DNA of 64,000 nt from CAVQJU01 sp963754955 (GTDB lineage: Bacteria; Acidobacteriota; Vicinamibacteria; Vicinamibacterales; CAVVIG01). The stretch lies in NCBI GenBank assembly GCA_963754955.1, contig CAVWHY010000001.1, positions 248,001 through 312,000 of the forward strand, given 5' to 3'. Each line of letters opens with the position of its first letter. The first letter of the stretch is position 1. Both the position numbers and the translations under genes were made by a program. This document shows positions 22,766 to 30,577 of the stretch, in pieces. The notes beneath the pieces are model-generated. The model worked only from the letters and a program-made list of their open reading frames with translations, did not search any database and was not told the origin of the DNA.

Positions 22766-25700
22766 CTAGAAGTCGAACTGCCCGCCGATCTTGAAGTACC
22801 GTGCCGGCGCAATCCGCGTCGGCGTCAGCCACGCGCCGCCGGGCACGAACGAGTTGTTGAACGTGATGACTGTATCCGAGTTCGACAGGTTGTAGACGTC
22901 GAGGGAAATGGTCGCCCGCTTCGTCATGCCGAACTTCAGGAGCTTGCTCAGGCGAAGATCCACGTTGTTGCGGACAGGTCCAAACACGGTTCCGGGCTGA
23001 ATCAGGTTCACTGTGGCATTGGCGCCGCCCGAGAGCGGACGGCCGAGCGGCTGCGGCCCTGCCGCGATCACCGCGTTCGACGCGACGTAGTTCGCGGCAA
23101 TCTCCGGTCCGGGGTTGCTTTGCCACGTGACGCTGGTCTGAACGTCCACCTTCGGAACCAGGTACGAGGCCAGGCCTGTGACCGACGTGCGGTACGGTTC
23201 GACCACGCGGCAATACGGGTTCGTTACCGACGTCAGGAGTCCTCCGGCCGGCACGATGGCAGTGCTCGGCGTGACCTCCGGCACCAGTGCCCGCACGTCG
23301 CAGGCGTCCGAAAGCCGGCGCCCGGTGCTCGTGCCCCCCTGCACGGTGAGCCCATTGTGCAGACGCGCGTTGACGCTGACATCCAGACCCTGCCAGTTCA
23401 TGGTCTCGTGCCCGACCACGGATCCGAGCTCGTGGAGGTTGCTGACCTGGCCGACCTTGTTCGGGTTCAGATCGTAGAGGCCGCTGACGACCTGTCCTCC
23501 GCCTCCCGGCAACCGCGGATCGAGCGGCGCCCTGATGCTGTACGGCGTGTAGTCGGAGATGAGTGTCGACGTGTTGTCGACAATGGACAGGTTGCCCCAC
23601 GCGTTTCGATAGTAGCCGACAGTCAAGGCCACACGAGGCACCAGCTCCTGCTGCACCGACACCCCCGTGGACCAGACGTAAGGCCGGTTTCCCCAGCCGG
23701 TCACCATGTTGGGGTCGTAGTTCGTGTTGAAGACTTCGGTCCCGAAGGATTGATTGGCCATCGGCCCGCAGTCGGGCTGCGCCGTGGTGACGGCAAGATT
23801 GCAGCGCGGGTTGTTCGTGAAATTGAAGCTCGTGGGATTCAGCCACGGCCGCGTCGTCATCGTGGGGATGCGGAAGATCGGGTTCATGTCCAACCCGAAC
23901 AGCGAGCTGAGACCTTCCACATATTTCCCGGTGTTGAACTTGATAGCCGTCTTGCCGTTCCCGAACAGATCGTAGGCCACGCCCACTCGGGGCGTGATGT
24001 CTTTCCAGGCGATCCCCTGGGTGGACCCGGTCGGAAACGACACCTGCTTCGGCATGAGGATGTAGTCCTGCCCACCGATTGGGTCGGAGGTGTAGTTTGT
24101 GATGCCGTTGTCCCACCGCAGGCCGCCCTGCAGCGTCAGCCGGTTCCGGGTCCACTGATCCTGCGCGTACAAGTTGACGGGGATCACGTGGCGGCCGGTA
24201 CGAAGCCAGCCGGGATACGCGAGGTTCTCCGTGATTTGATTCGGCACGCCGTTGTTCGTCCGCACCTGGATGACCGTGCTGTCGTAGTAGTAGTTCTTCG
24301 TCGGCGTGCTGAACCCGCCCTGGTAGCCGAACTTCATGTTGTGCGCGCCGCTGACGTACGAGAGGGACGCCCGCCATTCCTGCGTCCCGATCTGGCTGGC
24401 GCTGAATCCACCGTTCGCGAGCCCGGGATGCCGGGAGATCAGGCCCGGGATCGAACAGTTGCAGCTCGGGATGTTGCCCGTTTGTTCGAGCTGCTGAATC
24501 ATCAGCGGATTGTTGACGCCGCCGATGCCACCGGTGCGCGGACCGCCCCCGCCGCTCTGGGTGTACGTGCCCTCGTAGGTGCCGATTCCCGCCTCCGCCA
24601 GCAGCCTGGCGTTGATTGGAAACGTCCAGGTGGCCTGCTGGATGCGGGACGGTTTGAACAGGGTCAGGCCCGTGCCGTCGGGCGTCTGCGTCGGCGTGCC
24701 GCCGCCCTCGGCGCCAATGTAGTTGTACTGTTCCTGCCAGTAGAACGTCAGCTTGTTGCGTCGCGTCGCCTGCCAGGTCAGGCGGCCAATGATGTGCTGA
24801 TCGAATGAATCCGTAAAGGCCGGTTGCGACAGATCGAAATCCACCACCCACAGGTTCGGATTGTTGGCGTTCTTGTTGACCCACATTCCCGGGACCGTGC
24901 TGTTTGACCCGACCTGGCGGTAGGTCACGTAGAACCAGAGGTTGTCCCTTTTGATGGGGCCGCCACCCATGGCATCCCAGTCGTACAGGCTCTTCAGCTT
25001 CGACGGTGCCCGCAGGCCCTGATCCTTGAGCGACTGCGTGTAGTTGTCACCCTGCATCCCGCCTGTCGCACCGTTGACAAAGGCGGATCCCCTGAACGTG
25101 TTGCCGCCGTCCCTCGGCGTGATGTTGAGGATCACTCCGGCGCCCTCTGCTTCACCGAGCCCGCCGGACACGTTGATCACCACTTCCGAGGCGCCGGCCG
25201 TGTTCAGGAGCTGACCGCCGGCAATGGCCTGGCCCGTGAAATCCGTGTTCAATCCATCGGTCTTGGTTCGCGAACCATAAGTGTTCCCGCCGTGGATGGT
25301 CCCTGCCAGGCCCCCGATGCCGCCCGCGATGCCGCCGGAGTCGCCACCGCCGACCGCGACACCCGCCTGCGAGACGTTCAGTCCGGGAATCAAGGACTGG
25401 ATCCCGGAAGCGTTCCTCGAGCTGGGGATGGCGGCGATCACATCCGCGCTCACCGTCTGCTGCACCAGCACGCTCTGGACGTCGACGGTCGGCGACTGAG
25501 CGCTGACCGTCACAGACTCCTCCAGCGCGCCGACGCTCAGATCGGCGTTCACCGTGGCCACGAATCGGCCCGTGAGCTCGACGCCTTCCCGCTTGACCGT
25601 TTTGAAGCCCGCGAGCGAGACCGTCACCGAATACGTGCCGGGCCGCAGGTCCACGACGCGGTACTGCCCCGTCCCGTCGGTGGCAACCGACCGCGCCTTC

Positions 25701-25879
25701 TCAATCATCACGGGGCTCGCCACTTCGACAGTCACGCCGGGTAGCACGCCGCCCGACGCGTCCCTGACGACGCCGGTGATGGCGGCCTGCGCGAAGCCGG
25801 CCGCCGGGAAAAGCAACAACACCGACAGTGCCGCTACCGACCGCGCGACGAGCCTCGCGGGAACCATGAAGCGCTGCAT
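22766..25879 (-). CDS. Oar-like TonB-dependent receptor with carboxypeptidase-regulatory domain
   Basis: Outer-membrane receptor of about 1037 residues. The start is at MQRFMVPARLVARSVAALSVLLLFPAAGFAQ because AGGAGGG lies 4 nt upstream of that ATG; a longer frame begins at 25918. After the signal peptide comes a carboxypeptidase-regulatory-like domain (AAITGVVRDASGGVLPGVTVEVASP, about 25-105). Then come the plug (LIPGLNVSQAGVAVGG region and SEVVINVSGGLGEAEGAGVILNITPRDGGN) and a large barrel ending in the aromatic FKIGGQFDF. This architecture is abundant in Acidobacteriota and is related to Myxococcus Oar. The ligand is unknown. It is divergent from a propeller sensor kinase, which is suggestive of regulation. 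Confidence 0.93.
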   Translation of the reverse strand: MQRFMVPARLVARSVAALSVLLLFPAAGFAQAAITGVVRDASGGVLPGVTVEVASPVMIEKARSVATDGTGQYRVVDLRPGTYSVTVSLAGFKTVKREGVELTGRFVATVNADLSVGALEESVTVSAQSPTVDVQSVLVQQTVSADVIAAIPSSRNASGIQSLIPGLNVSQAGVAVGGGDSGGIAGGIGGLAGTIHGGNTYGSRTKTDGLNTDFTGQAIAGGQLLNTAGASEVVINVSGGLGEAEGAGVILNITPRDGGNTFRGSAFVNGATGGMQGDNYTQSLKDQGLRAPSKLKSLYDWDAMGGGPIKRDNLWFYVTYRQVGSNSTVPGMWVNKNANNPNLWVVDFDLSQPAFTDSFDQHIIGRLTWQATRRNKLTFYWQEQYNYIGAEGGGTPTQTPDGTGLTLFKPSRIQQATWTFPINARLLAEAGIGTYEGTYTQSGGGGPRTGGIGGVNNPLMIQQLEQTGNIPSCNCSIPGLISRHPGLANGGFSASQIGTQEWRASLSYVSGAHNMKFGYQGGFSTPTKNYYYDSTVIQVRTNNGVPNQITENLAYPGWLRTGRHVIPVNLYAQDQWTRNRLTLQGGLRWDNGITNYTSDPIGGQDYILMPKQVSFPTGSTQGIAWKDITPRVGVAYDLFGNGKTAIKFNTGKYVEGLSSLFGLDMNPIFRIPTMTTRPWLNPTSFNFTNNPRCNLAVTTAQPDCGPMANQSFGTEVFNTNYDPNMVTGWGNRPYVWSTGVSVQQELVPRVALTVGYYRNAWGNLSIVDNTSTLISDYTPYSIRAPLDPRLPGGGGQVVSGLYDLNPNKVGQVSNLHELGSVVGHETMNWQGLDVSVNARLHNGLTVQGGTSTGRRLSDACDVRALVPEVTPSTAIVPAGGLLTSVTNPYCRVVEPYRTSVTGLASYLVPKVDVQTSVTWQSNPGPEIAANYVASNAVIAAGPQPLGRPLSGGANATVNLIQPGTVFGPVRNNVDLRLSKLLKFGMTKRATISLDVYNLSNSDTVITFNNSFVPGGAWLTPTRIAPARYFKIGGQFDF

Positions 25880-25934
25880 CTCACCCTCCTCACGTAAAGA
25901 CGGGGTAAGCCTAACCACTTGTACGATCGTCCCG

Positions 25935-25953
25935 CTCTACCTAAATAGAGGTA
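25935..25953. promoter_or_regulatory. Overlapping dyads in the divergent receptor/kinase intergenic region
   Basis: CTCTA-N6-TAGAG and TACCT-N6-AGGTA overlap within 19 nt, midway between the divergent receptor (start 25879) and sensor kinase (start 25967). The position and symmetry would suit an operator, for example for the NarL-type regulator encoded at 28929. No binding data are available. Confidence 0.4.
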
Positions 25954-25966
25954 TGACCGCACGACG

Positions 25967-28942
25967 ATGATTGACTTGGCCGGGGCGCGGCGTCAGAATC
26001 GCCGCCCGATGCCGCGCGTATCCCGCCTGGCGTTCATCATCCTGCTGGCGTTTCCTGCAGGCGCCTACCCGCATTCGATCACGCCACCGCGTCACGAGGC
26101 GCTCGGCGACTACACGGTCGCCACGTGGGGCGAACGCGACGGGGTGCCGCCCGGACGCATCCGCACGATCAGGCAGGACAGCGACGGCTACCTCTGGCTG
26201 GCCACGGATGCCGGCCTGATCCGCTTCGACGGCGCCAGGTTCGACGACTGGCGCGGAACAGCGGGCAGCCGCCTGCCGTCCGGCGCGGCGACGTCCCTGC
26301 TGATCGCTCGCGATCGGAGCCTCTGGGTGGGAATCGGCATCAGCGGCCCATCCGCGGTCGTGCGAATCCGCAACGGCGCCTTCACCTCGTACGGGCCGGC
26401 CGAAGGGCTCACCGGACGTTACGTGCTGTCGCTGACAGAGGATCGCGCCGGGACGATCTGGGCGGCGACATTCCAGGGGCTGTTTCAGTTCCGCGGCGGC
26501 CGGTGGCGCGAGGTCGGGCCCGCCGACGGTCTCGCCGAGGGAGCGGTGCTCGGCACGTACGAAGATCGCGAGGGCCAGCTGTGGGTGGCCACGCAGTCGG
26601 CCGTGTTCAGGAAGGCGTCGGGCAGCACCCGCTTCGATCAGATCGACGTGATCGGCGTTTCCAGCAACCTCTGGCAGAGTTTCAGTGAAGACCCGGCGGG
26701 GAACGTCTGGATGACGGACTTCAACGACGGCTACCGCCTGCCCGCGCATCGTTTGCCGGGCGCCGCGAAATCTCCGCGCCACGGCTTCGGCGTGCAACTC
26801 CTGCACGATCGGCGGGGAAACCTGTGGATTGCGACGCAGGGACAAGGTTTGTGGCGCGTCCGATACGGCGCGGAGCACGACGCGTTCCAGGCCGCCACGA
26901 TTGCCGACGGCCTGCTGAGCGATTCGGTGCAAGCGTTGTTCGAAGACCGCGAGGGCAACCTCTGGGTGAGCACGCGCGATGGTCTCCAGCGGCTGTCGCC
27001 GCGACGCGTACGACCGATCAGGAACATGCCGATCGGGACGACGATCGCCGTGACGCCGGACGGCAGCACCTGGGTGGGAACGGCAGGCGGGCTCACGCAG
27101 TTCTCGACGGCGGGCCGGCGTGAATACGGGCAGGCCGACGGGCTTCCCGGATCGGTGGTGATGGCCCTGCAGGCCGGCGAAGGCGACGACCTGTGGGTCT
27201 CGACGGAGCGTGGGGTCTCGCATTTCGCCCGCGGCCGGTTCTCACCGGTCCTGATTCCGCCCGGCGACGGAAGCCACCGCGTCACGGGCATGGTCACCGC
27301 CGCCGGAACGCTGTGGCTGCGCGACTTCCACAGCCGCCTGTCCCGGTGGAACGGCGGGCACCTGACGGTGCCGGATGCCGTGCCCGACTCGTTCCTGAAA
27401 GGCGTCACGACGCTGTTCGCCGATCGCCGCGGGAACGTCTGGATTGCCGCCGGAGGACGCATGGGCGTGGTGCCGCCGGGCGGCGGATTCCGCTCCTACA
27501 ACGTCTCGATCGGCAGCATCGCCTGCATCTTCGAGGATGCCGGCGGCACGCTGTGGGCCGGCGGCGACGATGGGCTCAGCGTGCTGTCCGGCGACCGCTT
27601 CATTCCAGTCACGCGCGGTGGCGGCTTCCCCGCCAACATCCGCACCATCGTCGAGGACGACCTGGGGTTCCTGTGGATTGGCGTCGCATCGGGGATCCTC
27701 CGCGTCGATCGACACGAGCTGATCGAGGCGAGCACGAACCCCGGCCATCAGCTTCGGTACCGGCTGTTCAACGCGGCGGACGGCGTCGCAGGCGCGCCGA
27801 TGGGCGAAGGACGGCATGCCTCGGTGCGCGCCAGCACGGGCAAGCTGTGGTTCCTGACCACCAGCGGCGTCACGGTCGTGGACCCTCACAATCTAGGTGA
27901 GTCACGTCCGATGCCGCCGGTCCGGATCGAGACGGTCACCGCCGACTCGCGAACACTGGATCCGTCTCCCGACCTCCGACTGGCTCCGCGCACGTCACAC
28001 GTGCAGATCGCGTTCAGCGTGCTCACCCTGACCGATCCGGCGCGGGTTCACTTCCGGTATCGCCTCGACGATTACGATCGCGATTGGGTGGATGCCGGCG
28101 CCGCGCGCCAGGCCTCGTACACCAACCTGCCGCCGGGCCGCTACCGTTTCCGCGTGCTCGCCAACGGCGGCGACGGGATCTGGCGCGACCCGGGCGCGGT
28201 CTGGGACTTCAGCGTCGAGCCGGTGTTCTACCAGCGGCAGTGGTTCCAGGCGCTCTGCATCCTGGCGATTTCGCTGTTCGTGTACGCGTCGTGGCGGGTG
28301 CACGTCCGGCAGGTTCGTCGCCAGTTCGCGATGGTGCTCGCCGAGCGGATTCGCATGAGCCGCGCCATCCACGACACGCTGCTCCAGGGTCTGGCGGGCC
28401 TCGCCCTGCAGGTCGATGACCTGTCCCACACGATGGAGACGTCGCCACAGGCGGCTCGCGAGCGCACGCTCCAGATCCGGCGGCAGGTCGAGGACTCGAT
28501 CCGCGAAGCGCGGCACTCGATCTGGGACCTGCGGTCTCCCCTGCTGGTGTCGCGCGATCTGCCCAGGGCACTGCGAGAGGCCGGTGAACGGGTCATCGCG
28601 GGGCGCCCGGTGGAGCTCGACGTCAAGGTCTCCGGCGCCGCACGGTCCGCGGCTCCGCTGGTGGACGAACAGCTGCTGCTGATCGGACAAGAGGCGCTCA
28701 GCAACGCAGTCCGGCACGGAGGCGCGACGACTGTCACGGTCGAGCTCGATTACCGTGCCGACGAAACGCGGCTTCGCGTCCGCGACGATGGGTGCGGCTT
28801 CGATCCCGGCGAAACATCGCGATTTCAGGATCGCTACGGCCTCGTGAGCATGCGCGAACGCGCGGAACAGGTGCGCGGCCACATCGTCATTTCATCCGCA
28901 CCCGGCAAGGGTACGGACGTCCAGGCCATTGTTCCCACCTAG
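25967..28942 (+). CDS. Two-component propeller sensor histidine kinase (Reg_prop, Y_Y_Y, HisKA_3)
   Basis: A 991-residue sensor. A signal peptide (MPRVSRLAFIILLAFPAGAYPHS) begins at an internal ATG at 26009, which is an equally good start. The extracellular part has about 14 short propeller blades with repeated motifs such as IRTIRQDSDGYLWLATDAGLIRFDG, EDREGNLWVSTRDGLQRL and EDDLGFLWIGVASGILRVD. A Y_Y_Y domain follows (FRYRLDDYDRDWVDAG...TNLPPGRYRFRVLA). A TM helix lies near 755-775, then a HisKA_3 dimerisation domain with His802 (MSRAIHDTLLQGLAG) and HATPase (ALSNAVRHGGATTV, DDGCGFDP). Such kinases usually control polysaccharide or nutrient uptake genes, so the divergent TonB receptor is a plausible target. 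Confidence 0.94.
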   Translation: MIDLAGARRQNRRPMPRVSRLAFIILLAFPAGAYPHSITPPRHEALGDYTVATWGERDGVPPGRIRTIRQDSDGYLWLATDAGLIRFDGARFDDWRGTAGSRLPSGAATSLLIARDRSLWVGIGISGPSAVVRIRNGAFTSYGPAEGLTGRYVLSLTEDRAGTIWAATFQGLFQFRGGRWREVGPADGLAEGAVLGTYEDREGQLWVATQSAVFRKASGSTRFDQIDVIGVSSNLWQSFSEDPAGNVWMTDFNDGYRLPAHRLPGAAKSPRHGFGVQLLHDRRGNLWIATQGQGLWRVRYGAEHDAFQAATIADGLLSDSVQALFEDREGNLWVSTRDGLQRLSPRRVRPIRNMPIGTTIAVTPDGSTWVGTAGGLTQFSTAGRREYGQADGLPGSVVMALQAGEGDDLWVSTERGVSHFARGRFSPVLIPPGDGSHRVTGMVTAAGTLWLRDFHSRLSRWNGGHLTVPDAVPDSFLKGVTTLFADRRGNVWIAAGGRMGVVPPGGGFRSYNVSIGSIACIFEDAGGTLWAGGDDGLSVLSGDRFIPVTRGGGFPANIRTIVEDDLGFLWIGVASGILRVDRHELIEASTNPGHQLRYRLFNAADGVAGAPMGEGRHASVRASTGKLWFLTTSGVTVVDPHNLGESRPMPPVRIETVTADSRTLDPSPDLRLAPRTSHVQIAFSVLTLTDPARVHFRYRLDDYDRDWVDAGAARQASYTNLPPGRYRFRVLANGGDGIWRDPGAVWDFSVEPVFYQRQWFQALCILAISLFVYASWRVHVRQVRRQFAMVLAERIRMSRAIHDTLLQGLAGLALQVDDLSHTMETSPQAARERTLQIRRQVEDSIREARHSIWDLRSPLLVSRDLPRALREAGERVIAGRPVELDVKVSGAARSAAPLVDEQLLLIGQEALSNAVRHGGATTVTVELDYRADETRLRVRDDGCGFDPGETSRFQDRYGLVSMRERAEQVRGHIVISSAPGKGTDVQAIVPT

Positions 28943-29612
28943 CCTGACAGCCGCCGGCGCTGTCGACGACTCGGGAACGCATCAACGCGGCCACCGCATC
29001 CGTGTGCTCTGTGTCGACGATCACCGCGTGATGCTCGACGGCCTCTCGCTGCTGATCGGCAGGCAGCCGGACATGGAAGTGGTGGCATCGGCCACAAGCG
29101 GCGAGGAAGCGGTGGAGCTCTTCGAACGGCACACGCCCGACGTGACGCTGATGGATCTGCAGCTGCCGACGATGAGCGGCCTGGAGGCGATCCAGATCAT
29201 CTGCCGCGCTCGCGAGGGAGCACGTATCGTGGTGCTGACGATGTATCAGGGCGACGAGGACATCTACCGCGCGCTCGAAGCGGGCGCCGCCGCCTACGTG
29301 CTGAAGGACGCCCTCTCGGACGATCTGGTATGTGTCATCCGGGAGGTCCATACGGGAAAACGTCCGATCCCCTCGGACGTGGCCGCGACGCTCGCCTCGC
29401 GGCGGGCACAGCCTTCACTCACACCGCGGGAAGTGGAGGTCGTGCGGCTCATCGCCGAGGGCCTTCGCAACAAGGAAATCGCGTTCGCGCTGGGGATCAC
29501 CGAGCAGACGGCCAAGGTGCACGTGAAGAACATCCTGGCGAAGTTGAGCGTCAACGATCGCACGGCCATCATCCCCATCGCGCTCAGGCGGGGAATTATT
29601 CATATCCGATAG
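28929..29612 (+). CDS. NarL/FixJ-family LuxR-type response regulator
   Basis: The response regulator of the preceding kinase. Receiver: VLCVDDHRVMLDGL, phosphoacceptor Asp in VTLMDLQLPTMSG, and LKDALSDD. HTH: LTPREVEVVRLIAEGLRNKEIAFALGITEQTAKVHVKNILAKL. The listed start is TTG at 28929, overlapping the kinase by 14 nt; a GTG at 29004 just before VLCVDD is the other candidate. About 227 residues as drawn, slightly long for the family, so the downstream start has merit. Confidence 0.93.
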   Translation: MFPPSLTAAGAVDDSGTHQRGHRIRVLCVDDHRVMLDGLSLLIGRQPDMEVVASATSGEEAVELFERHTPDVTLMDLQLPTMSGLEAIQIICRAREGARIVVLTMYQGDEDIYRALEAGAAAYVLKDALSDDLVCVIREVHTGKRPIPSDVAATLASRRAQPSLTPREVEVVRLIAEGLRNKEIAFALGITEQTAKVHVKNILAKLSVNDRTAIIPIALRRGIIHIR

Positions 29613-29649
29613 TGATCGACGGTGATCAGTGATCAGTGATCAGTAGTTA
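29612..29649. repeat. Heptamer array GTGATCA between convergent regulator and rnc
   Basis: GTGATCG, a 3-nt spacer, then three perfect GTGATCA units and GTAGTTA. The array begins at the regulator's stop codon. The reverse complement supplies the last codons (Thr-Asp-His) and TGA stop of the RNase III gene. Confidence 0.9.
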
Positions 29650-30577
29650 GGCGGCTGAGCGCGAGGCGGGCGGCTTCCTGCTCCGCCTCCTTCTTGCTCG
29701 GGCCGGTCGCGCGCGCGAGGGGCTCGCCCGCCACCAGCACTTCCACGTCGAACCGCTTCTGATGATCCGGCCCGACGGCGCCGACGACGCGGTATTCGGG
29801 CAGCGGGCGATTGCGTCCCTGCACCAGTTCCTGCAGCGCCGACTTGTAATCCTGGGCTGACACCCCGTGGCGGCGCAGTTCCTCGACGAAGCTGCCCAGT
29901 TCGCGCACGATGAACGCCCGCGCCTCCTCGACACCGCCGTCGAGGTAGAGCGCGGCAATGAGCGCTTCGTACCCGTCGGCCAGCAGCGCCTGCTTCCGGC
30001 GGCCCCCGGTCTTCTCCTCGCCGCGGCCGAGCAGCAGGTGATCGCCGAGCCCCAGCCGCTCGGCCACCCGCGCGAGCGTGGCCGTCGAGACCAGGATCGC
30101 CTTCATCTTCGACTTCTCGCCCTCGTCGTGCTCGGGGAACTCGCGAAACAGCAAATCGGCCACGACGAACCCGAGCACCGCGTCGCCGAGGAATTCGAGC
30201 GACTCGTTGTCCATCACGCCGCCGCTCGCGTCCTCGTTGGCGCGCGAGGTATGCGTCATCGCGTGCTCGAGCAGGCCGCGGTCGCGGAACCGGTAGCCGA
30301 CTGCGGCCTGCAGCGTCTCGAACTCGTCCCGCAGGCGCACGAGCTGGCCGCTCTGGAGCTCGGTGCGATGGCCGTCGATGATGCGGCGCGCCTCATCCGC
30401 ATCGTCCTGGCGGACGGAGATGCGCACCTCGCCGAGGCCGTTCACCATCAGCGGGAAGATGTTGTGCGGAACATCCGAGGTGACGACCGACGGCACGCCG
30501 TTCGCCTCGAGCAGCCCGCGCACGATGCTCGCCTCCATGTCCGAATGGGTCCGGAAGATGACAGTGAGGTCAGGCAC
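29633..30577 (-). CDS. rnc: Ribonuclease III with N-terminal DUF2007 domain
   Basis: Cleaves double-stranded RNA in rRNA maturation and mRNA turnover. Residues about 4-68 form a DUF2007 domain (VIFRTHSDMEASIVRGLLEANGVPSVV...LGEVRISVRQDDADEARRII), normally a small stand-alone protein. A standard RNase III follows: the catalytic signature NESLEFLGDAVLG (about 124-136), the second acidic cluster (GDGYEALIAALYLDGG-type) and a C-terminal dsRBD (DYKSALQELVQ...SKKEAEQEAARLAL). The total of 314 residues is about 75 longer than usual because of the fusion. It starts within the end of the SpoIIE gene (8-nt overlap), so the two are coupled. Its stop codon lies in a heptamer array. Confidence 0.93.
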   Translation of the reverse strand: MPDLTVIFRTHSDMEASIVRGLLEANGVPSVVTSDVPHNIFPLMVNGLGEVRISVRQDDADEARRIIDGHRTELQSGQLVRLRDEFETLQAAVGYRFRDRGLLEHAMTHTSRANEDASGGVMDNESLEFLGDAVLGFVVADLLFREFPEHDEGEKSKMKAILVSTATLARVAERLGLGDHLLLGRGEEKTGGRRKQALLADGYEALIAALYLDGGVEEARAFIVRELGSFVEELRRHGVSAQDYKSALQELVQGRNRPLPEYRVVGAVGPDHQKRFDVEVLVAGEPLARATGPSKKEAEQEAARLALSRLTTDH

